Below are positions 24,361-31,347 of a DNA stretch of 32,772 nt, piece by piece. Position 1 is the first letter of the stretch. The number at the start of each line of letters is the position of its first letter. The DNA lies in contig NEXG01000003.1 in the NCBI GenBank assembly GCA_003019535.1, forward strand, positions 87,480 to 120,251, given 5' to 3'. The notes beneath the pieces are model-generated. The model saw nothing but the letters and a program-made list of their open reading frames with translations, had not been told where the DNA came from and did no database searches. The position numbers and the translations under genes are program-made. This DNA comes from Candidatus Marsarchaeota G2 archaeon ECH_B_1 (GTDB lineage: Archaea; Thermoproteota; Thermoprotei_A; Marsarchaeales; Marsarchaeaceae).

Positions 24361-24603
24361 AACGAAACCTCGGAGACTATTACCTCGAAGACATATAGGC
24401 TGATCCGAAGGGTACACAGAATTGTATCAACTAGTAGATTAGGAGTTACCGCCTAACACTATCCTAGCTGGTATAATTATCTCTGCGGTATTTGTAATCG
24501 TAGTTCCCCACATTCATAACATCAAAGTGTCCATCTTTCTAGGGTTGGGATGGGTAAATAATAAAGTTTAGATGATGTTTTAGAAGCGGTGTCACTGTGA
24601 CTC
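24361..24603 (+). other. Gap with possible remnant of a small membrane protein
   Basis: The frame 24443-24571 is open for 42 codons without a good start. It encodes a hydrophobic stretch (I-L-A-G-I-I-I-S-A-V-F-V-I-V-V-P) then a short tail and TAG. The frame before it (24361-24456) encodes a basic segment. Together they look like a decayed membrane protein, but they are too short to be sure. GTCACTGTGAC at 24591-24601 is a small perfect palindrome. Confidence 0.25.
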
Positions 24604-24804
24604 ATGCGGGAAGCGGGGAGTTCACGTGTGTGGGTGATTGAGTGGGAGAGAAGCCGTCGTTTTCTACATCGAAAAGGGTCGAGACTGATAACGGAAGCAT
24701 GGAGTTATATTATTCATGCTTGGGTCGCTACCACCGTTAGTTGGGTTAGAATAATTCTTTTATTCATAAATCCAATAAAACGTGTTACGATGGTTTCATT
24801 GTGA
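24604..24804 (+). CDS. Doubtful 66-residue basic protein
   Basis: The ATG lies three bases after the GTCACTGTGAC palindrome and about 40 bases after a TATA-like AAATAATAAAG. The peptide is rich in Arg and Trp with a hydrophobic segment near its C-terminus (V-S-W-V-R-I-I-L-L-F-I). The DNA also holds an inverted repeat, AAGCATG/CATGCTT (24695-24701, 24715-24721), so this could be an RNA gene or a relic. No family was recognised. Confidence 0.22.
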   Translation: MREAGSSRVWVIEWERSRRFLHRKGSRLITEAWSYIIHAWVATTVSWVRIILLFINPIKRVTMVSL

Positions 24805-24823
24805 AAGTTAAATAGGTGTGTGT

Positions 24824-26008
24824 TTATGTGAATTTTTCTGGCCAATTCTTTCTTAGGTAGTCTTCGATTCTGTTAAGTCCTTCTTCGAGTTTGCTTAGTG
24901 AGGCGGCAAAGCTTATTCTAAGGTGTCCCCTGCCGAGCTCCCCGAATCCTGAGCCATGCACAGTCACGACGTGGGCGTGTTTGATAAGGTTCTTGGCTAG
25001 CGCTTTATCGTCGTTTGTATAATCACTGAAGTCTGGAAAGGCGTAGAAAGCTCCGCTTGGTGCGGCAACGTTCACATGAGGTATTTCGCGTAGCCTCTTC
25101 ACTATGAACTCCCTTCTCCTAGAGAATTCATCAACCATCCGCCTAACACTATCCTGTGGACCTGTGATCGCGGCGAGGGCTGCGTACTGGCTCACACTGG
25201 GTGGACATATAACGGTGGCGCGGTGGATCTCTTGGATTTTGGGTGTGAGCTCCCTAGGTGTAGCCAAGTAGCCAATCCTCCAGCCGGTCATGGCGTATGA
25301 CTTGCTGAAACCGTTCTGGGTGATTGTTCTCTCAAGCATGCCCGGGAGGGAGCCTATGGAGTGATGGGTTTGCCCATCGTACACGATGTATTCATATATT
25401 TCATCAGATATAACCACGAGGTCGTGTTTAATCGCTATCTCCGCAATTGCCTTGAGTTGCTCTAAGCTCTGGACACCCCCAGTGGGGTTGTTCGGTGAAA
25501 CGATCACTATTGCCTTGGTCTTATCTGTGACCGCTTTTTCAACGTCTTCCGCCATCATCTGGAAGCCGTTCTCCGCTCTTAGTGGGACGAACACTGGCTT
25601 GGCTCCTCGAAGCCATATGTTCTGTGTGTATGATGGGTAGTATGGGTCGCTCAGTATCACCTCGTCTCCATGGTTTAGAAGAGCTTGGGTTACAACAGAG
25701 ATACCCTCTTGGCTCCCGCTCACCACAGTTATATCATCCACTGAATAGTTGAGGTTATTCTCCAACCTGAGTTTCTTAGCTATCGCCTCACGCAACTCGA
25801 CTATTCCGGAGTCTGGGGTATAATGGGTTTTGCCAGACTGTATAGCTTCTATAGCCTTCTCACGGATGTAGCCGGGCGTATCAAAGTCTGGCTCACCAAT
25901 GTTAAGGTAAACCATATCCTCGGCTCTGTAGGCGCTCGCGTACTTGGCTATCTCCATTATACTGTACTCTGGCACGTTCGCCGCAAGTTCACTAAGCCAC
26001 CTTGACAT
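24824..26008 (-). CDS. Class I/II PLP aminotransferase, aspartate aminotransferase-like
   Basis: 394 residues. The PLP lysine is K236 in F-S-K-S-Y-A-M-T-G-W-R-I-G-Y. N174 (S-P-N-N-P-T-G), D202 and Y205 (S-D-E-I-Y) bind the cofactor. Arg in G-H-L-R-I-S-F-A binds the substrate carboxylate. This is the archaeal type-Igamma group that transaminates aspartate, alanine or aromatic amino acids; the exact substrate cannot be given. ATG 26008 is preferred over GTG 26026 because a TATA-like GCTTATAG at 26030-26037 lies about 25 bases before it (leaderless). Confidence 0.93.
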   Translation of the reverse strand: MSRWLSELAANVPEYSIMEIAKYASAYRAEDMVYLNIGEPDFDTPGYIREKAIEAIQSGKTHYTPDSGIVELREAIAKKLRLENNLNYSVDDITVVSGSQEGISVVTQALLNHGDEVILSDPYYPSYTQNIWLRGAKPVFVPLRAENGFQMMAEDVEKAVTDKTKAIVIVSPNNPTGGVQSLEQLKAIAEIAIKHDLVVISDEIYEYIVYDGQTHHSIGSLPGMLERTITQNGFSKSYAMTGWRIGYLATPRELTPKIQEIHRATVICPPSVSQYAALAAITGPQDSVRRMVDEFSRRREFIVKRLREIPHVNVAAPSGAFYAFPDFSDYTNDDKALAKNLIKHAHVVTVHGSGFGELGRGHLRISFAASLSKLEEGLNRIEDYLRKNWPEKFT

Positions 26009-26103
26009 AATTAACAAATACTGCACGAAACTATAAGCCTATCCAGGTTGTGTATTGGGTGTTGCAGTCAGCGTTCAGTTCGAGCACCAACACCCAGCTT
26101 TTC

Positions 26104-26790
26104 CTAGTCGTTTTCATGGATATAGTCTGTGAGCTTGGTGTGCTTTTCCGCGTGGGATATTTGGGTGTATGCGACGCGCTTTATGTGTTTTGCAGCTGTG
26201 GAGCCAACGAGTGAGGCCAGCTTCTCCTCTGGCGCTTGGAGCACGGCGAGCAGGTTTGGAAATGCTCTCATTAGTTTCTCAGCCCGCTTAGCGCCCACTG
26301 AGGGTATGGCTGTGAGCACATTGAAGACCTGCTCTGAGGGTGACTGGTTCTTCGGTTTCCTTTTAATCATAGGCTCAAACCCCTCCCAGCTCTTCTTCGA
26401 TTCCTTTACAAGCCACCTCACAAATTGGGCCGCCTCCAAATCTGAGTCTAAAACAACGATGCTAGTACCGCTTAAACAGGCGAGCGCCAGCCTCGAGTAG
26501 ACTATGCCCGGGTTTGGAGCCCTGCTTAAAGCCTCGCTTAGGCCACCCGTAACTAGGAGTACGTTGTGGGGGTAGGCCTGTTTTAACCGCTCAAGTTGGT
26601 CGGAGAACCGCCCGTCGAGAATGCTTGAAACAAGGTCAGCTGGAGTCTTTCTTTCGATGGCAACTGTGTTGGATACAAGGTAGTCGCCCACGCTTAGATT
26701 AGCGAATACTGGTTCAACACCCAACTTTACAAGTAGTTTAACCAGTAAAGAGTCTTTCTCCCTGAAGTCAGCCACTAAGACGTGTTCCAC
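26104..26790 (-). CDS. xpf: XPF/ERCC4-family structure-specific nuclease (no helicase domain)
   Basis: 228 residues from GTG 26790. The ERCC4 nuclease site is complete: D8-F-R-E11-K, G35-D36, E46-R47-K48-x3-D52. Tandem helix-hairpin-helix motifs follow (L-T-A-I-P-S-V-G-A-K-R-A-E-K-L and L-A-S-L-V-G-S-T-A-A-K-H-I). This is the short TACK-archaeal type, which cuts 3' flaps and branched DNA as a dimer with PCNA. The tail H-T-K-L-T-D-Y-I could be a degenerate PCNA-binding peptide. The open frame extends far upstream into the copper ATPase gene, but that part has no family match. A TATA-like CATATATGG at 26804-26812 argues for the short start (GTG 26790 or 26775). Confidence 0.9.
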   Translation of the reverse strand: MEHVLVADFREKDSLLVKLLVKLGVEPVFANLSVGDYLVSNTVAIERKTPADLVSSILDGRFSDQLERLKQAYPHNVLLVTGGLSEALSRAPNPGIVYSRLALACLSGTSIVVLDSDLEAAQFVRWLVKESKKSWEGFEPMIKRKPKNQSPSEQVFNVLTAIPSVGAKRAEKLMRAFPNLLAVLQAPEEKLASLVGSTAAKHIKRVAYTQISHAEKHTKLTDYIHEND

Positions 26791-26837
26791 CAATTTTAAC
26801 CATATATGTGCAGAACACGAAAAACGTTTTGCAGCGT

Positions 26838-29147
26838 TCAGACCCTCGACCACAGTGTTACAAGCACGCTGCTTAGGGACATTGCGAGCGCCGCCCACTC
26901 TGGCTGGAGGCTTAGACCGTAGGGTGCGAGTATTCCTGCGGCCACTGGCAGTATGGTGGTGTTGTAACCAAAAGCCCAAGCCAAATTCTGCCTGATTTTC
27001 GCGTACACCCTCCTAGATTCCTCGATTAGTCGGATGATGCCTCTCAGGTTGCTGGAGCTTAACACGATGTCCGCCGCGGCCTTAGCAACCTCGGTACCCA
27101 TGGCTACACCTACGTCCGCGCTTGTGAGCGCTTGTGCGTCGTTCACACCGTCCCCCACGAACATCACAACACCCTTTTCTCTGAGTTTCGAGACGATTTC
27201 GGCCTTCTCTTCTGGTTTAACCTCGGCGTACACTTCGCTTATCCCAAGCTCGCCGGCGACCGCTTTAGCCTCAGCCTCCGAGTCGCCTGTCACCATTACA
27301 ACGCGGATACCCATCCCCTTGAGTGCTTTGACTACACTGGGTGCTTCGCGTCTTATTTTCTGCTTGAATTTAACCATCGCAGCTAGTTCCCCGTTGACCG
27401 CTACATATACGGAGGCTCCGTCGCCTTGGAAATCCATGTTCTCGTGGTTGGCTATGTTGTTTTTAATGAATCTCTTCGAGCCAACCAGTATTGTTTTGCC
27501 GTCAACCACACCCATTACCCCTTCACCTGTGAAGGAGTCGAATTCGCTTGGCTCGAAGCGTTTGCCGAATGCTTTCACTAGCGCTCGAGCGTATGGGTGC
27601 TGGCTCCTCGACTCGACGGAGGCGGCTAGCTCGAGTGCTCCTTTCGTACGCTCAGTGTATGATTCAACTTCGAATGTGTCCTCGGTTAGTGTGCCCGTCT
27701 TGTCGAAAATAACTATACTTGTTTTATGGGCCGCTTCGAATGCCTCACCTCGCTTAACCACTAAACCCATCTTGGACGCCCTTCTGATGCCAACGCTCAC
27801 GGCCATGGGTGTGGCTAGACCGAGGGCGCAGGGGCAGGCGGCCGCAAGCACTGCTACACTGTATGTGAGCGCGGCGCCGAAGGATGAGTGGAACACCAGC
27901 AGCCAGATTGTGAATGTCGCAGCCGAGGCCGCTAGGATTAGTGGTGTGAAGATAGCTGAAACCCTGTCCACCAACCTCTGAACTGGTAGCTTAGTAGCCT
28001 GAGCCCTCCTCACAGCCTCAGTGACCTGCTCGAAGTACGTCTTCGAGCCAACCCTAGTCGAATACACCCTTAGGCTCCCAGATATCACGGTTGATCCAGA
28101 GAATAGTGGGTCACCCTTCCTTTTGACCACGGGTTTCGACTCACCTGTTATCACCGACTCGTCCACTTCGGCGTGCCCATCTTCAACAACACCGTCAACC
28201 ACGACCTTGTCACCCGCGCTGAGTACCACGAGGTCTCCAACACCGATTGTGCGGGTGTCCACTTTGAGCTCCTCACCGTTCCTTATTACCACCGCCACCT
28301 GGGGCAGTGGGGATGCGAACTCTGAAAGCATCCTCGTCTTCGTGTACACCTCAACCGTTTTGCCGATGAGCACGAATGTTACAAGCAGTGCTGCCACATC
28401 CACGAACCCAGCCGAATCCCTAAAAACAGCCATATACAAGCTATAGAAGTAGGAGATGTTAGAGGCGAGTGAGACTAGGGTGTCCATGTTACCGACACGG
28501 TTACGGAGAGCCCGAAGCGCACCTAAATGGAAAACCCACCCACTATAGAACTGTACGGGTGATGCCGCTATGAGTGCGAGTAATGGCTGGTTTGTGTATG
28601 CGGCAAGCAGTGTAATCGATGTGAAAACAGCGCCCACAAGTAGCCTGAGAGAGTATGCTCTAAGCGTTCTAGAAGCTGCTACCACGTCTGGCGCGGAAAG
28701 CTGCTCGCTTATCCGAGTCGGGCCTAAACCCCAGCCGCGGAGTGTCTCTTCGAGCTTGTCTGGACCAGTTGTGAGGGGGTTGTATTCCACCCTTAACGTG
28801 TCAGAAGTATAGTCCACCTCAACCCTAACAACACCCTTCTGAGCCTCCAGCTTAGCGGCGAGCCTACCGAGCTCCTCCGCGCTGATGGTTTTGACTTTGA
28901 ACGCCGCAATATAGGTTACAACATCGTATCCAGCCGTCCTCACCGCGCTTACAAGTTTGGAGGTGGGGGTACCCCTGTGCTCCACAACTGCCTCCTCCGA
29001 AGCCAAGTTGACTGAGACGTTGATCACGCCTCCAGCTTTGCGTAGCGCTCGCTCCACGCTCGTGGTGCACGTGGCGCAGTGCATACCCACTATTTTGAGT
29101 TCCTCAGAATCCTCCCCACTCGTGTTTGATTCTGATCTAGGGATCAC
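26838..29147 (-). CDS. copA: Copper-transporting P1B-type ATPase
   Basis: 769 residues. HMA domain 1 (about 15-78) has G-M-H-C24-A-T-C27. A second HMA-like domain (about 82-145) has lost the CxxC pair. The membrane part carries C-P-C (A-A-C-P-C-A-L-G), the CopA copper path. The phosphorylation site is D-K-T-G-T-L-T, the dephosphorylation motif T-G-E-S and the hinge G-D-G-V-N-D. The C-terminal helices hold Y-N and M-x-x-S-S as in Cu+ pumps. It exports Cu+ (or Ag+). GTG 29147 follows GAGGGGATGA; the start lies inside the end of the YHS gene, so the two are translationally coupled. Confidence 0.95.
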   Translation of the reverse strand: MIPRSESNTSGEDSEELKIVGMHCATCTTSVERALRKAGGVINVSVNLASEEAVVEHRGTPTSKLVSAVRTAGYDVVTYIAAFKVKTISAEELGRLAAKLEAQKGVVRVEVDYTSDTLRVEYNPLTTGPDKLEETLRGWGLGPTRISEQLSAPDVVAASRTLRAYSLRLLVGAVFTSITLLAAYTNQPLLALIAASPVQFYSGWVFHLGALRALRNRVGNMDTLVSLASNISYFYSLYMAVFRDSAGFVDVAALLVTFVLIGKTVEVYTKTRMLSEFASPLPQVAVVIRNGEELKVDTRTIGVGDLVVLSAGDKVVVDGVVEDGHAEVDESVITGESKPVVKRKGDPLFSGSTVISGSLRVYSTRVGSKTYFEQVTEAVRRAQATKLPVQRLVDRVSAIFTPLILAASAATFTIWLLVFHSSFGAALTYSVAVLAAACPCALGLATPMAVSVGIRRASKMGLVVKRGEAFEAAHKTSIVIFDKTGTLTEDTFEVESYTERTKGALELAASVESRSQHPYARALVKAFGKRFEPSEFDSFTGEGVMGVVDGKTILVGSKRFIKNNIANHENMDFQGDGASVYVAVNGELAAMVKFKQKIRREAPSVVKALKGMGIRVVMVTGDSEAEAKAVAGELGISEVYAEVKPEEKAEIVSKLREKGVVMFVGDGVNDAQALTSADVGVAMGTEVAKAAADIVLSSSNLRGIIRLIEESRRVYAKIRQNLAWAFGYNTTILPVAAGILAPYGLSLQPEWAALAMSLSSVLVTLWSRV

Positions 29148-29298
29148 TCATCCCCTCAGGTCCACCTTTAAGGTATTTCTCGGGGTCACGGTCAAACCTT
29201 GTCTTGCAACCCTTACTACAGAAGTAGTAGGTCTTACCCTTATAGAGTGACTTGATGTCACCCTTCTCTACACTCATGCCGCAGACTGGGTCAATCAT
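29137..29298 (-). CDS. YHS-domain small metal-binding protein
   Basis: 53 residues: M-I-D-P-V-C6-G-M-S-V, then Y-K-G-K-T-Y-Y-F-C27-S-K-G-C31-K and F-D-R-D-P-E-K-Y-L. This is a textbook YHS domain, a TRASH relative, with three Cys and a Met. Such modules occur fused to or beside copper ATPases and probably pass or sense the metal. ATG 29298 lies about 26 bases from the TATA-like arm of the palindrome at 29321-29335, so leaderless. The last 11 bases overlap the copA start. Confidence 0.88.
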   Translation of the reverse strand: MIDPVCGMSVEKGDIKSLYKGKTYYFCSKGCKTRFDRDPEKYLKGGPEGMSDP

Positions 29299-29320
29299 AA
29301 ATAATGTACAACTGGCATTG

Positions 29321-29335
29321 AAATAAGACTTATTT
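29321..29335. promoter_or_regulatory. Palindromic shared promoter/operator of the copper genes
   Basis: AAATAAG-A-CTTATTT is a perfect 7-bp inverted repeat around one base. Its left arm, read on the minus strand, is the TATA box of the YHS-copA operon (about 26 bases to ATG 29298). The right arm is TATA-like for the regulator at 29366 (about 34 bases). A protein bound here would control both directions. Confidence 0.55.
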
Positions 29336-29365
29336 GTGTCAAACTGCTTATATTAGTGCTTTAAA

Positions 29366-29896
29366 ATGATTGATTTTGCTAGGAATCTTTCGGATATAGA
29401 GGTCAGAGTGCTCAATAGGCTTTATGAGGACTCGCGCACACCGGTGGCGAAACTAGCCGAAGAGTTGGGTTTAAGCCGCTCCACTGTGTCGAGGGTTATA
29501 GACTCCCTGGTTAGGCGGGGCGTGATATCCAGGTTCACGGTGGAGGTAAACTATACTGGTGGGTTCAGGGTTTTCGCGAGGTTTCAAAACAGGCCTGAGA
29601 TGCTTGAATCTTACGAGTTGCTGGATGGCACCTATTTGTCCGTGTTCAGAGCCTCAAGTCTAATGGACCTGAAAAGGGTTTTCGAGAGTGTGGGTAGACC
29701 CATCGAATACATGGTTGCCGTGCAAGCCTACAGACCTAAGGTTGCCTCACCCATCCCTTTCATATGTGATAAGTGTGGGAAGCAGATACTGGAGCAGCCT
29801 TATATTTACAAGAGGGGTAGAAGGACCTACTACGCATGTTGCACAACGTGTCTTGAAGCCTTAAAGCAAATGCTGGATAAAAAGAGGGGGGTTTGA
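29366..29896 (+). CDS. Copper-responsive regulator, HTH plus TRASH domain (CopT/CopR type)
   Basis: 176 residues. An Lrp/AsnC-like helix-turn-helix occupies residues 10-55 (V-A-K-L-A-E-E-L-G-L-S-R-S-T-V-S-R-V-I-D). A middle alpha/beta part follows, then a C-terminal TRASH metal-sensing domain with C134-x2-C137, C158, C159 and C162 (I-C-D-K-C-G-K and Y-Y-A-C-C-T-T-C). In Sulfolobales the equivalent regulator controls the neighbouring copA and chaperone genes, and divergence from YHS-copA here repeats that arrangement. ATG 29366 is the first start in the frame. Confidence 0.9.
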   Translation: MIDFARNLSDIEVRVLNRLYEDSRTPVAKLAEELGLSRSTVSRVIDSLVRRGVISRFTVEVNYTGGFRVFARFQNRPEMLESYELLDGTYLSVFRASSLMDLKRVFESVGRPIEYMVAVQAYRPKVASPIPFICDKCGKQILEQPYIYKRGRRTYYACCTTCLEALKQMLDKKRGV

Positions 29897-29901
29897 TGGG
29901 C

Positions 29902-30537
29902 CTAAGCCTTATACTTGATCCTCGCAGCGTAGAGGTAGCCGTCTCTACCCCTATACTTGACCACTATGTATTTGCCTCTTGTGGACACCTCGGGGAAGAG
30001 GTAGCCTAACTCTTCGAGTTGCTGTGCTGCCTCCTTTCTCTTACCTGCCCTGACAAGTCTTCTGACGAGGTCCCTGTGCTCCTTGGGGAGTGGAGGTGAG
30101 GGCTTTGGTTTTATCTTTGGCACATATTCCTCTTCATACCTGTCTGCTTCGCTATAGCTTTGTACCTCCACACTTTCAGGCTCCCTAGGAGCCTCTACTG
30201 GTACTGGTGGCGTGGCTATCATGGTCTGCAGGGAGCCGAGTAGCACCTGTGGCTCATATCCTTTTTTCGACGCCTCACTACTTGTTGCCTCACCGTCGGT
30301 GGAGTGGTCGGATGGTGTGGTCGTGCTCTTTTCAGCCTCCACTTGAGCGTGCTCCATGATTGAGCCAAGGGTTACCCCATCACTCGCAGCGTCAGCGACG
30401 CTTTGCGGGTTACCCTTTGGAGGAGAGAACAGCTCCCTTATTTTTCTAGAGATTTTGGCGAACCACGCCGATATTCTTCTGAATAATCGGCCCATCAGGC
30501 TTGTTTGTCCCTGTGCTTGTTCGCCTACTGTTGACAT
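29902..30537 (-). CDS. Uncharacterised protein: amphipathic N-terminus, disordered linker, small C-terminal domain
   Basis: 211 residues. Residues 13-38 form a basic amphipathic helix (L-M-G-R-L-F-R-R-I-S-A-W-F-A-K-I-S-R-K-I-R-E-L-F) that could lie on a membrane. About 40-145 is rich in Ser, Thr, Glu and Pro and probably disordered. From about 150 a conserved-looking domain follows: helices H-R-D-L-V-R-R-L-V-R-A-G-K-R-K-E-A-A-Q-Q-L-E-E-L-G and strands K-Y-I-V-V-K-Y-R-G-R-D-G-Y-L-Y-A-A-R-I. No family was recognised. TATA-like GATATATTAAAA at about 30546-30557 suggests a leaderless start at ATG 30537. Its 3' end is five bases from the regulator gene's end. Confidence 0.75.
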   Translation of the reverse strand: MSTVGEQAQGQTSLMGRLFRRISAWFAKISRKIRELFSPPKGNPQSVADAASDGVTLGSIMEHAQVEAEKSTTTPSDHSTDGEATSSEASKKGYEPQVLLGSLQTMIATPPVPVEAPREPESVEVQSYSEADRYEEEYVPKIKPKPSPPLPKEHRDLVRRLVRAGKRKEAAQQLEELGYLFPEVSTRGKYIVVKYRGRDGYLYAARIKYKA

Positions 30538-30659
30538 ATCCTGGTTTTAATATATCGTAGTGAAGGTTAAGAAGTGCACCGAAACTGTTTTGCTTCATTA
30601 ACACAGAAAGCGTGTTCGAGGATAATTTAGCCCCCTCATGGGGGAGGGTGGCCGAAACT

Positions 30660-30666
30660 AAAAAAA
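30660..30666 (-). terminator. Poly-T terminator of the 30681 gene
   Basis: Seven T on the minus strand lie 15 bases after the stop codon, the usual archaeal termination signal. A small CCCCC-TCAT-GGGGG hairpin follows at 30631-30644. Confidence 0.5.
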
Positions 30667-30680
30667 GGGAGGTTTACTCT

Positions 30681-30893
30681 TTACTCGAATTCCTTACCCA
30701 GCTGAGGGAACTTGGTAAGGGGTAGTTTTAGCTCGCTTTGAAGCTTCCTGATTCTCCTAGCATACTCAATCATCTTGTCCTTTTCGCCTTTAGCCTTGGC
30801 TATCTTGTATCCCTTCCAAGCTGCCTTCAGCGCGTTCCATGTCTGCCCAACAGTGTACTTCTCGGATGACACCTTTATCACCTCATACTTCAT
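30681..30893 (-). CDS. Small conserved-looking archaeal protein, unknown
   Basis: 70 residues, Lys-rich and mostly helical: W-N-A-L-K-A-A-W-K-G-Y-K-I-A-K-A-K-G-E-K-D-K-M-I-E-Y-A-R-R-I-R-K-L-Q-S-E-L-K-L, ending F-P-Q-L-G. ATG 30893 has a TATA-like GAATAAATAA at 30906-30915, so it is close to leaderless, and copy C of the intergenic element sits about 25 bases further upstream. A poly-T tract follows the gene. The charged two-helix form could bind nucleic acid, but this is a guess. Confidence 0.72.
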   Translation of the reverse strand: MKYEVIKVSSEKYTVGQTWNALKAAWKGYKIAKAKGEKDKMIEYARRIRKLQSELKLPLTKFPQLGKEFE

Positions 30894-30934
30894 CTACATG
30901 AAGGGTTATTTATTCTTTTTGCTCATGAAGTGAT

Positions 30935-30998
30935 GGCGTCCCGGATAACGGTTTTCCACGCTTAGAGAACACACCCTCAGCCTCCCTAACCCCGATAC
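30935..30998 (-). repeat. Intergenic element, copy C
   Basis: On the minus strand the core GCGTGGAAAACCG plus TTATCCGG runs 30961 to 30941, matching copies A and B at 15 positions invariant in all three. TTAGGG lies 28 bases before it. The outer inverted repeat is weaker than in A and B. It points toward the 30893 gene, about 25 bases before that gene's TATA box, the same geometry as copy A. Confidence 0.6.
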
Positions 30999-31338
30999 AA
31001 TCCATGGAGTGACGCGTTATGGTTTAGGTGTGGGTGTGAGCGTAATATCTAAGCGTGATAGTCTTTCACCCATGTGCTCTTAGGGAATCCTGTGAACTCT
31101 ACAACACGCTCCTATGGACTGACAAGAATAAGCAATTAATTAATGAAGATAGCATAGTATGTAGGAAATGGCTATTCCAGTTTGGCTTAGACTTAGAGGT
31201 GCTTGTCTGTATGGTAGCTCGCTCGAACAGTATTGTGGGAAGTCGATGAAATTAATTAGATATTTATTATTGATGAACTTAAATTTATATATTTCTTGCC
31301 TGGTATGTTGATGTCACTTTTGGAAGAAGTTCAATAGG
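30999..31338 (+). other. Intergenic stretch before the second MFS gene
   Basis: It holds a doubtful 64-codon frame from GTG 31055 (31055-31249; C-A-L-R-E-S-C-E-L-Y start, three more Cys/Trp-rich segments, no ribosome site or family) and a TATA-like TTTATATAT at 31284-31292 that probably serves the MFS gene. No repeat beyond copy C was seen. Confidence 0.35.
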
Positions 31339-31347
31339 GTGTATTGG

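Noticed and set aside
24358-24456. Frame continuing for 32 codons after the TAG of the proteinase gene, a possible second read-through
   Set aside because: An open stretch of this length is common by chance and encodes no recognisable domain. Many genes here end in TAG.
24449-25155. Exact 17-base direct repeat (24449-24465 and 25139-25155), one copy inside the aminotransferase gene
   Set aside because: The flanks do not match at all, one copy is coding, and a single such pair is only mildly unexpected in 33 kb.
26790-26979. Upstream extension of the XPF frame
   Set aside because: It lies inside the end of copA, is Arg-rich as an out-of-frame reading, and a TATA box sits just before the short start.
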